DNA of 55,475 bases. Source: CAZKXU01 sp964556665. Lineage in GTDB: Bacteria; Bdellovibrionota_C; UBA2361; CAZKXU01. A program made the translations under genes and the position numbers. This document shows, piece after piece, positions 15,809 to 24,576 of this stretch. The notes under the pieces were generated by a model. The model had not been told where the DNA came from and ran no database searches. It saw only the letters and a list, made by a program, of their open reading frames with translations. The stretch's first letter is position 1, and each line of letters begins with the position of its first letter. Where the stretch lies: NCBI GenBank assembly GCA_964556665.1, contig CAZKXU010000007.1:1-55475 (forward strand). Direction: 5' to 3'.

Positions 15809-16666
15809 TTAGTATCTAGCCTGAGCGTTCATTTCAAGGATCTCTTTAAAAAACAGCTGCATACCACCTTTTAGACGACTCCTTGGGAATTCGGCATCAA
15901 TCTTCCGAGCTAGGGAAGAAATTGCCATGGCTCCTGCGCTACTAGGAAAAATCTCCATTAACGCACGCTGACTTTGTACCGCCTCCTCAATTAAACCGTC
16001 TCTGGGAATCGTTCCCCAGAAGTGAAGATGTACTTGCAAGAATCGATCTACAGATCGAGCAAGCTTCTTAAAGGCTCGCAACCCAGCTTCGGAATCTGTA
16101 ACGTTGTTTGCGATTACAGAGACTGATTTCTCTCCGTAATTCTTAGCCAAAACCTTAATCAGGGCGTATGCATCAGTAAGTGAAGTTGGCTCCCCATTAA
16201 TTACACAGACAACCTCCCCGGAGGCAGCATTAAAATGCATAACATCTGCACCTATACCACCTGCTGTATCAATGAGCAGATAATCAAAATTATAAGCAAC
16301 CTGCTCGATAGCCTGCAGTAGCGCATACCTTTCAGTAATATTTAGACTTGTGATCGATTCTATACCGCTAGCAGCCGGAATGATTGAGATATTATTAGGC
16401 CCATCAACCATGACCTCCTCTAATGTACATTCACCTCTTAAGACATCATCAATTGTAAAACGAGGAGTTAATCCAAGCAGTATATCAATGTTAGATAGTC
16501 CAAGATCTGCATCCAGAACCAGAACGCTACGCCCCATTCCACCTAAGGCGATCGCCATGTTCAATACGGTATTTGTTTTTCCTACACCACCCTTCCCACT
16601 GGTGAAGCTCATGACCCGTGTTACTGAGCGCTTATTCGGAAATTTAAGAATATTGTCCTGAATCAT
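15809..16666 (-). CDS. flhG: MinD-like flagellar number regulator FlhG
   Basis: ParA/MinD-family ATPase that controls flagellum number and placement. In 285 residues it shows the deviant Walker A KGGVGKT (25-31, after FTSG), switch I DADLGLSNIDILLG, switch II LLIDTAGGIG and a C-terminal amphipathic segment. Position after flhA supports FlhG rather than MinD. Its usual partner, the SRP-type GTPase FlhF, which normally sits between flhA and flhG, is absent here: only 34 bp separate the two genes. Confidence 0.92.
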   Translation of the reverse strand: MIQDNILKFPNKRSVTRVMSFTSGKGGVGKTNTVLNMAIALGGMGRSVLVLDADLGLSNIDILLGLTPRFTIDDVLRGECTLEEVMVDGPNNISIIPAASGIESITSLNITERYALLQAIEQVAYNFDYLLIDTAGGIGADVMHFNAASGEVVCVINGEPTSLTDAYALIKVLAKNYGEKSVSVIANNVTDSEAGLRAFKKLARSVDRFLQVHLHFWGTIPRDGLIEEAVQSQRALMEIFPSSAGAMAISSLARKIDAEFPRSRLKGGMQLFFKEILEMNAQARY

Positions 16667-16700
16667 ATTTTAGTAACTCCTGTTAAATCACCTAAGAAAC

Positions 16701-18857
16701 TCACTCCTTCCGCCCCTCCTCAATCGCAATCACACCTAAAGACTGCACTCTAGTGTTCGGTGCAATCTCCTGATGACTAATGACTGCTATACCCGGCACA
16801 AAACGCTCTACAAAATGGAACATCGCAGGACGAAGATGCGCCGGCACCAAAAGTACCGGGGTCTGTCCTAACTCTACAAATTTCTCACTCACTTTATTGA
16901 GCTTATTTATCAACATCTGCGCATGGCTCGGCTCTAAGGCAACGAACGAGCCTTCATCGGTACTTTGTAGTCCTTCACTAAGGGCACGTTCTAATGATGC
17001 TGCTAAGCTCGTCAAAGTCAGCACATTCTGCGCTGTAAGAAATTTATTTGTAATAGAACGACAGAGTTTTTTGCGCACAAACTCAGTCAGCCTCTCAGGG
17101 TGCTTAACGGTTGGAGCCCAGTCCGCAAGTGCTTCCAAGATTGAACGCAGATCACGTATACTGACCTGCTCGCGCAAGAGATTTGCTAAGACCTGCTGCA
17201 CCTGTCCAATACTTAGCAATGTCGGTACAAGCTCCTCGACCACCTTTGGTGATTCTTTCCTGACGTTATCAAGCAGATGCTGCACCTCCTGTCGACCAAG
17301 CAGTTCATGCATGTGTGTACGCACGATCTCAGTTATATGTGTAGTGATAACAGTCGATAGGTCAACCACCGTGTAACCAGAGAATTGAGCCTTTTCCTTA
17401 TCGGACTCTGCAATCCAAACAGCATCCAGACCGAAAGCCGGCTCCTTAGTTGGGGTGCCTTTGATCGGCGTACTAACGTTGCCCGGATCCATCGCCAGTA
17501 AATGTCGTGCCTTAAGCTCTCCGCCTGTGATATTAGTACCTTTAAGTAAGACTCGGTACTCACACGGCTTAATGCGCACGTTATCACGGATATGAATAGG
17601 TGGAACGATAAACCCGTAATCTAGCGCGTACTGCCGCCGCAGCGATCTAATTCTCTCAACCAGATCTCCGCCTTCAACAAGATTAACGAGTTCATATCCA
17701 AGCTCTAGTTCAAGGACATCCATTCCAAGAAGCTTGGTAACCTCCTCTGTACTACCAGGAGTAGGACCTTGCGCCTCTTTGGCGGAGGCAGCCTCCTCTT
17801 CCGGTTTAGCCTTATCTTTGTTAAGCAGGGCGCGTTTAATTAATCCAAGACCTCCCATAATTGCTGCGAGGGTAATAAACGGCGTGAATGGCAACCCTGG
17901 AATAATGGCAAATCCAAGACATACTGCCGAGGTGATGAATAACGGCTCCTTGGTGCGGCCTAACTGCCCTAGCACTTCTGAGCCAAGATCCTCACCTGAA
18001 CCGGCACGTGCTACGATAAGACCGGCAGCTACCGAGATAATAATTGATGGAATCTGCGCAACTAGTCCATCTCCGATCGTAAGAAGAGTATAGGTCATCG
18101 CGGCAGATTTCCATTCCATCCCTTTCTGGACTATTCCGATAAATAATCCGCCAAGAATGTTAATACCGGTAATAAGTACACCCGCCTGCGCATCACCAGC
18201 CACGAATTTTGCGGCACCGTCCATAGCACCGTAGAACTCAGCCTCCATCTGTAACTCTTTACGACGTACCTTAGCTTCCTCCTCTCCGATCAGTCCGGTG
18301 TTTAAATCGGAGTCGATCGCCATCTGTTTTCCGGGCATAGCATCCAAAGTAAAGCGCGCTGCTACCTCAGCGATACGTCCGGAACCTTTGGTAATTACCC
18401 GCAGATTGACGATACTGATAGCGATGAAGATAACGATACCGATCATGTAGTTCCCAGCAATTACAAATTCCCCGAAAGCCTTGATGACATGCCCCGCTGC
18501 CTCAAGCCCCAGATCCCCGTTTAGAAGAATTAGTCTTGTTGAGGCGATATTCATACCAAGGCGAAAAAGGGTAGTGATAAGCAAAATAGCTGGAAATGAG
18601 GAGAAAGCTAAGGGCTTATCCATATATAATGAGACAAACAACACCACTAAGGAGATCGTAATATTGAGAGCTAAAAAGACATCCAAGAGAGGGGTCGGTA
18701 GCGGGAAAAGCATGATCATCAGAATACCGACCAGGATTATTGGTATTGCAAGATGAACATAGACTGACTTTGGCATCTTCTTAGCCGTCTGAATTGCCGC
18801 TCCTTTATTTGAGCGCGCTTTAGCCAATCCTTTTTTCGCTGCTTGTGCAACTGCCAT
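16701..18857 (-). CDS. flhA: Flagellar type III export gate protein FlhA
   Basis: Largest export-gate subunit, forming the nonameric ring that engages export chaperones. The 718 residues contain eight N-terminal transmembrane helices (about 30-345), the conserved cytoplasmic loop with ITKGSGRIAEVAARFTLDAM and PGKQMAIDSDLNTGLI, and a large soluble C-terminal domain from about residue 370. The ~40-residue Lys/Ala-rich N-terminal extension before the first helix is slightly longer than usual. flhB ends 2 bp upstream. Confidence 0.96.
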   Translation of the reverse strand: MAVAQAAKKGLAKARSNKGAAIQTAKKMPKSVYVHLAIPIILVGILMIMLFPLPTPLLDVFLALNITISLVVLFVSLYMDKPLAFSSFPAILLITTLFRLGMNIASTRLILLNGDLGLEAAGHVIKAFGEFVIAGNYMIGIVIFIAISIVNLRVITKGSGRIAEVAARFTLDAMPGKQMAIDSDLNTGLIGEEEAKVRRKELQMEAEFYGAMDGAAKFVAGDAQAGVLITGINILGGLFIGIVQKGMEWKSAAMTYTLLTIGDGLVAQIPSIIISVAAGLIVARAGSGEDLGSEVLGQLGRTKEPLFITSAVCLGFAIIPGLPFTPFITLAAIMGGLGLIKRALLNKDKAKPEEEAASAKEAQGPTPGSTEEVTKLLGMDVLELELGYELVNLVEGGDLVERIRSLRRQYALDYGFIVPPIHIRDNVRIKPCEYRVLLKGTNITGGELKARHLLAMDPGNVSTPIKGTPTKEPAFGLDAVWIAESDKEKAQFSGYTVVDLSTVITTHITEIVRTHMHELLGRQEVQHLLDNVRKESPKVVEELVPTLLSIGQVQQVLANLLREQVSIRDLRSILEALADWAPTVKHPERLTEFVRKKLCRSITNKFLTAQNVLTLTSLAASLERALSEGLQSTDEGSFVALEPSHAQMLINKLNKVSEKFVELGQTPVLLVPAHLRPAMFHFVERFVPGIAVISHQEIAPNTRVQSLGVIAIEEGRKE

Positions 18858-18859
18858 AA

Positions 18860-19954
18860 CTAGTTCGTCCTATAATCTCTTGCGTAGTTCGGGTTTTTAA
18901 TTTTGTAAACGTATGCCAACACCTCTGCTACTGCTCTAAAGAGCTCGTATGGAATCTCTGAACCAACTTCTGTTGAGGCGTAGAGTGCACGTGCCAACTC
19001 CTTGCGCTCTATGATCGGCACCCCAGATTCCGTCGCAACCTCTCTGATCCGTTTTGCTAGATGATTTTTACCTTTAGCCACTACTGTTGGTGCGCCCATG
19101 GCGTGACGATCGTACTGTAATGCGATCGCGTAATGAGTTGGGTTTGTGATAACAACATCTGCTTTAGGAACTGTGTTTTTTATGCGCTGTAAAATTCTTG
19201 TGAGTCCTTTGTTGATGATCTTCCTCTTTGTTTCCTCATCACCTTCGACCGACTTTCTTTCATCTTTAACCTCATCCTTGGTCATCTTGTTGAATTTCAG
19301 CCATTGATGTTTTCCCCAGAAATAATCAAAAAGCGCCAAAGGAATTAAAATATAAAGGATCCTCCAAAAAAGTTTATCAACCGCAATTCCCGTAAATGAT
19401 AGAAGATAGTTTATATCGGTAAACATCAGCCCCAACATATAGGGAGCATATCCCTTAAGACCGTAGTAGCCGATCGGAAGAATTAGAAGAAGTTTTAGGA
19501 GCTGCTTTCCAAAGTTTACTATGCCACCGATTGAAGCGATCCGTTTAAATCCAGCCAATGGATGAATAAGATCCCATCTGAATTTGATCCATTTCTCCCT
19601 AACATTCCAATTAGTTTGCAACATCACCACAAGAATCGCAGTTGCGGAGACCGCACCAACGAGCATAAAAATCTTCGGAGCAAGGAGGTATAGTAAGCCT
19701 ATAAATCCCTGATACAGGATCGGCAACGATAGATCCTCCTTAAGATTTATCATCAGAAAGGATTTGATCATGACCGTCTTCATATCCTCCATGAGCGAGG
19801 CCCAAAGGAGTGTTAACATGAAAAATCCAACAATTACCGAGATTACCTGTGTTAGCTCATGCGAGGAGTAGATCTGCCCATCTGAACGTAATTTCCCCAT
19901 ACGCCGTTCGGTCGGCATCTCTGTACGTTCTTCCGGTGTTGAGTGCTCAGACAT
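18860..19954 (-). CDS. flhB: Flagellar type III export switch protein FlhB
   Basis: Export apparatus protein that switches substrate specificity after hook completion. The 364 residues contain four transmembrane helices (about 33-215) and a cytoplasmic domain with the autocleavage motif NPTH at 271-274 and downstream ALQYDRHAMGAPTVVAKG. First gene of the flhB-flhA-flhG-fliA operon. A sigma-54-type promoter lies about 50 bp upstream (20004-20019). Confidence 0.96.
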   Translation of the reverse strand: MSEHSTPEERTEMPTERRMGKLRSDGQIYSSHELTQVISVIVGFFMLTLLWASLMEDMKTVMIKSFLMINLKEDLSLPILYQGFIGLLYLLAPKIFMLVGAVSATAILVVMLQTNWNVREKWIKFRWDLIHPLAGFKRIASIGGIVNFGKQLLKLLLILPIGYYGLKGYAPYMLGLMFTDINYLLSFTGIAVDKLFWRILYILIPLALFDYFWGKHQWLKFNKMTKDEVKDERKSVEGDEETKRKIINKGLTRILQRIKNTVPKADVVITNPTHYAIALQYDRHAMGAPTVVAKGKNHLAKRIREVATESGVPIIERKELARALYASTEVGSEIPYELFRAVAEVLAYVYKIKNPNYARDYRTN

Positions 19955-20003
19955 GGTTTATTTAAGGCTCCGTTAAAGACACGAGTATCGATAGGTTCTA
20001 TAA

Positions 20004-20019
20004 AGCAATGAATATGCCG
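20004..20019 (-). promoter_or_regulatory. Sigma-54-type promoter for flhB operon
   Basis: On the minus strand CGGCATATTCATTGCT has GGCA at -24, TTGC at -12 and the required GG-N10-GC spacing. The expected start site is about 40 nt upstream of the flhB ATG. Confidence 0.65.
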
Positions 20020-20226
20020 TACCTTTATGGAGCTATATATTTGAGATTGCTAGATAAAATATTAGTCCTAGAGTCATACTTCGGGTCATTTGAAAAGCTT
20101 TGTGTCAAAGACGTGACGGCGAGAAATACAACCTTAACTCATTTATTTGTAATATAACGACGTTTAAAATATACTTTGGCGGTAGTTTGATCTTTTAAAA
20201 TTATTATTCGGGTAAATATTTTTTAT

Positions 20227-20333
20227 CTCTCGATAATTTAACTGGGACCGAGTGCATCCTTGCCCGCATGATCGAACTTGCAATAGCGATCAAGCGGGCT
20301 GGAAGCCCGCGCTCCCAGTTAAATTATCGAGAG
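20227..20333. repeat. GGGACCGCGG-family element inside a larger perfect inverted repeat
   Basis: Outer arms of 21 bp (CTCTCGATAATTTAACTGGGA and its complement ending at 20333) are perfect. They extend 14 bp beyond the normal element ends. Inside, the right arm is the usual GCGGGCTGGAAGCCCGC, while the left arm (AGTGCATCCTTGCCCGC) is diverged and resembles the CATCTT subtype, so the copy is a hybrid. Confidence 0.85.
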
Positions 20334-20360
20334 GTAGTAGCTTAAAAGGTTTTATTCCTG

Positions 20361-20401
20361 CTGGTAGTGAGTTGAGTTTAAAAGGCTGAACTCACTATCA
20401 G
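20361..20401. repeat. Imperfect hairpin at left edge of GC-rich island
   Basis: CTGGTAGTGAGTTGAG (20361-20376) pairs imperfectly with CTGAACTCACTATCAG (20386-20401). The base composition shifts to GC-rich within about 20 bp of the right arm. Confidence 0.55.
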
Positions 20402-20441
20402 CAACTAAAAGCGCTTCACCTTGGGGGTGGGGAGGCTTTGA

Positions 20442-22484
20442 GTGGCGGATCTCAAGTCGGAGGACGAAGAGATGAAGTTTCGCGGAAGGGAGTTGGTTGT
20501 TGCCGTTCTTGGCGCAGGGAACATCGGGCCTTTCATCGCCCTGTTCTTTGCCCAGAAGAGCGTCCGTGTAGTGCTTCGTGACATCGATGCCGCTGCCCTC
20601 ACGAGGGCAGAAGCTGCGATTCGCGGAGTGGTCAGGAAGAATGTCGAGGCGGTGATGGCAAACATCACCTTCACGACGGATCTCGAGGTGTTGGTGGGAG
20701 CCGATCCCTCTCTTGTAATCGAGGCAGTGACCGAGAACGTGGATCGGAAGCGCGCAGTGTTCCAGGAGATCGGGAATCGGCTGCCGAGAGCAGTGCTCGG
20801 AAGCAACTCCTCGTACAACTCTGTCCGTCAGTTCGACACGGATGTTCCGAATCCAAGCCGGGTTCTCAACATCCACTTCTTCGGACCGGCGAACTTCAAC
20901 CCCGGGTTGGAGCTTGCTGCCGGAACGAGTACCGATCCGACACTGATCGCCGATCTTGAGCGGCTCTTCTTCGCGCTCGCGAAGCAGGCACTCATCGTCG
21001 GATCGGAGCCTGGATTCGCGTTCAACCGGTTGTTCGTCCCGATGTGCATGGTGGCGTTTGAGCTCTGCAAGAAGTACGGTCTCACCACCAAGGAGTTGGA
21101 CGCCATCACGATGGAGGTCCTGGGTGGCCGGATCGGATTCTTCGGGGCCCTCAACCTGACTGGCGGCGACCTGCTGACGGCTGAAGGGATCGAGCTCTTT
21201 GCGAAGGCCTATCCGGCCTGGGCCGAGTTCTTCAAGGTCCCGGAGGAGCTCGCGCGTGTCGTTGCAGCGCTGAAGAACGGAAACCCGCGGGTCGACTGGG
21301 ATGTTCCGAAGCGGGACGAAGTCGTGAAGATCGACGAGACAGTCTCCGCAAAGGTCGAGGAGGAGCTTCTTGGCGCCTTCTACGGACTCTGCGGCTGGCT
21401 CCTCGACACCAAGACCTGTGAAGCGTCGCAGCTCGAGATCGGCATTCCGGCCTCTCTTGATCGATCGAGGCCCTCCGAGCTCGTGCGGTTTCACGGGATG
21501 CCCCGACTTGCGGCGCTTGTTCAGAAGTACGCCGCAGCTCACCCGGGCTTCCAGGTTCCGAAGGATCTGGAGGCTGGTCAGACGACCTACGTCGCGCTTA
21601 CTAGGCGCGATAACTTCCGGCATCGAAGGGTCGAGGGTGGTGTGGTTCTCGAGATCTCCAATCCCGATGCGATGAACTCCCTTCGGCCGGAGATGTATGA
21701 CGATCTCCTAGCCATCCTCGGAAACATGCAAGGCGAAGCCAACTGGGTCGTCATCACCGGCTGGGGACCTACGTTCTCAGCTGGCGCCGATGTTCATCAC
21801 TTCGCCAAGATCCTGGAGGGAGACGGCCGGCAAAGCGAGGGCAAAAAGATCTCGGCGCGGGGCCAGGGCGTGGCCCGCAAGATCTATGAGCTCTGGACCA
21901 ACGGTGTGCCAGTAGTGGCGGCGATCAACGGTCTTGCAGTTGGTGGCGGACTTGAGATCGCTGCGGCCTGTCAGGCGCGGGTCGGTCTCGCATCCGCTCA
22001 GATCGGCAGTCCGGAGGTGAAGCTCGGCATCCTCCCTGGTGCCGGTGCCACCGTATTCCTGCCGCGGGTCACTGCACCCGCGGCGGCTATGGCCTTCATG
22101 CGTCGAGGGAGAATCGAACCGGTGACCTCTCACTTCGGCAAGCAGTTCTGCCCAGAGGTGGTCGAGGGGCCGGAGGAGCTCCTCCCGCGTGCTATTGAGC
22201 GAGCAAAGGCCTTGACTGCTGTGCAGCCGAGCGATCGCCCTCTGCTCGATACTCCCGTTACCTTTCCGACGGAGGGGATGCCTCCTCATGACGAAAACCT
22301 CGGGACGTCAAGCGCTGTTGACGCCCTGCTCCTTAGCTGCTGCAAGGAGGGATTCAGTGGTGGCATTGAGGCGGCCTTCGGAGCAGAGCAGAGGTTCTTC
22401 GGCGAGGTCTGCATGACTGACGACGCCAGAATCGGCATCAAGGCACACCTCGCAAGGCAGCCTCCGGTCTGGCTCAACAGCTGA
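20442..22484 (+). CDS. 3-hydroxyacyl-CoA dehydrogenase / enoyl-CoA hydratase fusion
   Basis: Bifunctional beta-oxidation-type enzyme of 680 residues, with the dehydrogenase first and the hydratase last (the reverse of FadB). The Rossmann motif GAGNIG is at 24-29; the dehydrogenase catalytic-type His is H145 (NIHFFGP). The crotonase domain is at about 390-600: the oxyanion-hole segments SAGADVHHF and GLAVGGGLE and both general acid/base Glu residues (GGGLEIA and GSPEVKLG) are present, so hydratase activity is plausible. GTG 20442 has GGGGAGG 6 nt upstream; ATG 20472 with GGAGG is an alternative. It is strongly GC-rich with G/C-ending codons, unlike its neighbours: probably horizontally acquired. 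No other fatty-acid genes are adjacent. Confidence 0.88.
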   Translation: MADLKSEDEEMKFRGRELVVAVLGAGNIGPFIALFFAQKSVRVVLRDIDAAALTRAEAAIRGVVRKNVEAVMANITFTTDLEVLVGADPSLVIEAVTENVDRKRAVFQEIGNRLPRAVLGSNSSYNSVRQFDTDVPNPSRVLNIHFFGPANFNPGLELAAGTSTDPTLIADLERLFFALAKQALIVGSEPGFAFNRLFVPMCMVAFELCKKYGLTTKELDAITMEVLGGRIGFFGALNLTGGDLLTAEGIELFAKAYPAWAEFFKVPEELARVVAALKNGNPRVDWDVPKRDEVVKIDETVSAKVEEELLGAFYGLCGWLLDTKTCEASQLEIGIPASLDRSRPSELVRFHGMPRLAALVQKYAAAHPGFQVPKDLEAGQTTYVALTRRDNFRHRRVEGGVVLEISNPDAMNSLRPEMYDDLLAILGNMQGEANWVVITGWGPTFSAGADVHHFAKILEGDGRQSEGKKISARGQGVARKIYELWTNGVPVVAAINGLAVGGGLEIAAACQARVGLASAQIGSPEVKLGILPGAGATVFLPRVTAPAAAMAFMRRGRIEPVTSHFGKQFCPEVVEGPEELLPRAIERAKALTAVQPSDRPLLDTPVTFPTEGMPPHDENLGTSSAVDALLLSCCKEGFSGGIEAAFGAEQRFFGEVCMTDDARIGIKAHLARQPPVWLNS

Positions 22485-22522
22485 CCGACTCATCTATTCA
22501 GCATACTGTGAGGTTCGCGGCC

Positions 22523-22552
22523 GGGGCGGGGGAAATACATTTCCCCCGCCCC
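22523..22552 (+). terminator. Strong GC-rich hairpin after the fusion gene
   Basis: A perfect 13-bp stem GGGGCGGGGGAAA / TTTCCCCCGCCCC with a TACA loop begins 39 bp after the stop codon. There is no T run, as is common for terminators from GC-rich genomes. It travels with the island. Confidence 0.7.
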
Positions 22553-22596
22553 AGGGGCCGTAAAGGTTCCCTCAGGCTACGACCTCTCGAGTTGAT

Positions 22597-22950
22597 TTAG
22601 TTCTTATCATTCAATCCGAAGGGAGGAGGCTTACCGCCACTCCTGACAAGATTTTTCCAGGATTTATCAGCTTGAGTCTCTTTCGGTTGACAGTAGGCAT
22701 TCCCACGGTTCTCCCGCTTCGAGCAGTCGGCATATATTCCACGCTCGGCGAACATGTTGTCCATACCTGTCATTGCAAAGATGCCATCAAAGTAGCCACC
22801 TGCAAAAAGCACAATTAGGACTAAAGTTAGTGCTGCGGTTGAAGCATAGAAGATCTGATTATTTACCTTCTTTCTTTGACGCTCCGCCTCATAGGCTCTT
22901 AACCTTTCCTTAACCGCTTCATCTGCATCATTGATCTTTCTCGGTGCCAT
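22597..22950 (-). CDS. Small single-pass membrane protein, unknown
   Basis: A 117-residue protein with a charged, helical N-terminus (DEAVKERLRAYEAERQRKK), one transmembrane helix at about 37-57 and an extracytoplasmic tail with two Cys residues (DCSKRENRGNAYC) that may form a disulfide. The arrangement is N-in, C-out. No family is recognised. It is monocistronic and lies immediately beyond the right end of the GC-rich island, with ordinary AT-leaning codon use. Confidence 0.65.
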   Translation of the reverse strand: MAPRKINDADEAVKERLRAYEAERQRKKVNNQIFYASTAALTLVLIVLFAGGYFDGIFAMTGMDNMFAERGIYADCSKRENRGNAYCQPKETQADKSWKNLVRSGGKPPPFGLNDKN

Positions 22951-23173
22951 AAAACAACGTTAGCAAAAATAGTAATAGCTCTACTATTGGTATCGGCAGT
23001 ATACGAAATATTCTTAAGGTGTTGAAAATAATGAGAACTTTAAGTTATTTAAAGCTTTTAGCCCATATATTTAAAGAGAATTAACGCGCCTAGTTGATGC
23101 TACGATTAACTGTATATTTTCCACGCAGATCATGCTAAACATCTGTTTGATGTACATATTTTTCTGATACGTT

Positions 23174-23863
23174 GTGGCAGAACATTCAGCAGTAATGCAA
23201 ATTCCTTCCCAAACCGTGTCCCACTTCTGGGTGGCTTCATCTTCTTTTTTTACTTCTGCAGTTTTTATTGCTCCTCCATATGAGACAGATTGTGATACTA
23301 CACTTAGTTTATATGACTGCGATGGTGCTTTATTTAAAGAGCTAAAAGCAACTTTTCCAAAAGCACGTGTAGGCGCCATTGAACTTGATCAACTATTAAA
23401 CGAATGCAAACTGGAGAGTGGATTTAAGCATGCACAACTTAAGCTTAGCTCTACAGCCGGCACCACCCATAGACTCAGAATGTTTAATAATGAAAGTGCC
23501 AGTACATATCAGCCCGCTACTATAGTTTACGATGGTGATGCAGAATTCTATCCGCTCAATTTAGGAAAAGGACTAAGTAATTACTTAGCATTAACTAACC
23601 CTGGTGACGGAGAGATCGGTGTTAAAATCCGACTTTTTATCGGGAAGCGTACCCCCGACATTCAATGTCAACTTGCTGCCCACGCTTCTCGGATAGTGCA
23701 CCTTGAAACTGAATTTTCAGAGTTCATAGATAATGTTGTAGCTGCAGGCGAGGTGCGCGCATATATCAGAATAGTTACAAGAGCAGCTGATGGTGTTGGT
23801 TTAACTCTGCTTGAAAGAACAGAGACCGGCAGAAAAGAGGGGCTTTTTACAGTAATATCGTAA
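23174..23863 (+). CDS. Unknown protein, first of a coupled trio
   Basis: A 229-residue soluble protein from GTG 23174 (ATG 23195 is possible; neither has a good ribosome site). No signal peptide or known motif. It is predicted mostly beta, with segments such as YLALTNPGDGEIGVKIRLFIG and ASRIVHLETEF. The same order (N-terminal PPY/PYP-x-C-LSL region, then N-x-G/S loop and V-rich strand pairs) appears in the next gene, so the two look like diverged paralogues. Its stop codon TAA overlaps the next ATG (TAATG), indicating coupling. Function unknown. Confidence 0.65.
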   Translation: MAEHSAVMQIPSQTVSHFWVASSSFFTSAVFIAPPYETDCDTTLSLYDCDGALFKELKATFPKARVGAIELDQLLNECKLESGFKHAQLKLSSTAGTTHRLRMFNNESASTYQPATIVYDGDAEFYPLNLGKGLSNYLALTNPGDGEIGVKIRLFIGKRTPDIQCQLAAHASRIVHLETEFSEFIDNVVAAGEVRAYIRIVTRAADGVGLTLLERTETGRKEGLFTVIS

Positions 23864-24576
23864 TGGCTGGAATTAAGTGGAATGCATTTATACTCTCAAA
23901 CACTCTGGTTAAGAGTATCGTTCACTTTTTTCCTAATTCCGGCGGGGTGACAGCGCCATACCCAGCTAATTGTAAATTAAGTCTGTGGGGTGAAAAACTC
24001 CCTCGTCAACAGCTTACACTTGAGGGTGCACGGGTTAGCCAGCCTGACGGAGTTGCACTAGAAGACGCATTCCCTGTATTGAAAGGTGAATTAACAGGGC
24101 TATTTGGAATTGAGGTAGAGCTCACAGGGACACAGGCACGTGCAGATCTGGGTCAGTCCGGATGTATTATCGAGTTTTATTCTAAAGTACAGACTGTGCG
24201 GTATCGTGCCCGCTCCTTGGAGCAGTATCAGAACCAGAATAGTGCCGCAGTCGGGTTTGCAATTAAAGATCCATTTCTATGCGGATCGATCATTGTCATG
24301 AACGGCTCACAGAATCAGGTTAAGCCTGCGGTGTATGTAGCCGGCAAAGATAGTGAGCGCACATTTTTATCACTTGATGCAGTAGCACCACAAACAGTGA
24401 CCGAACTGCCGTTTGCAGAGCAGTTTCTCTCAGAGCTTCCAGCACAGGAGCTTAGCTGGGGACTTACACGAGCTGCACCGATCTATTTCGAGAAAACGAC
24501 GCCTGATGTAAAATATTTTATCCTTTACCGGGATGCGGGTACAAAGAGGCCAGTTTCGGTTGATTGTATAATATGA
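23863..24576 (+). CDS. Unknown protein, second of a coupled trio
   Basis: A 237-residue soluble protein, mostly beta by pattern, with TAPYPANCKLSLWGE near residues 29-43 and IIVMNGSQNQVKPAVYVAG near 143-161. These align by eye with the corresponding parts of the preceding gene product, suggesting a duplicated beta-sandwich family. The start overlaps the previous stop by one base, and the stop overlaps the next ATG (ATGA). Such tight coupling suggests a stoichiometric complex. No family recognised. Confidence 0.65.
   Translation: MAGIKWNAFILSNTLVKSIVHFFPNSGGVTAPYPANCKLSLWGEKLPRQQLTLEGARVSQPDGVALEDAFPVLKGELTGLFGIEVELTGTQARADLGQSGCIIEFYSKVQTVRYRARSLEQYQNQNSAAVGFAIKDPFLCGSIIVMNGSQNQVKPAVYVAGKDSERTFLSLDAVAPQTVTELPFAEQFLSELPAQELSWGLTRAAPIYFEKTTPDVKYFILYRDAGTKRPVSVDCII

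Larger units (their letters stand above)
19955..20441. other. Intergenic region between flhB and the GC-rich island
   Basis: This 487-bp divergent gap contains the sigma-54 promoter for flhB, a nested palindrome at 20227-20333 and an imperfect hairpin at 20361-20401 right at the edge of the GC-rich island. I see no gene in it. Confidence 0.7.

Noticed and set aside
20352..21623. 423-codon leftward frame opposite the CoA-enzyme fusion
   Set aside because: Shadow frame caused by GC-rich codon bias; no motifs, while the forward strand encodes two intact enzyme domains.
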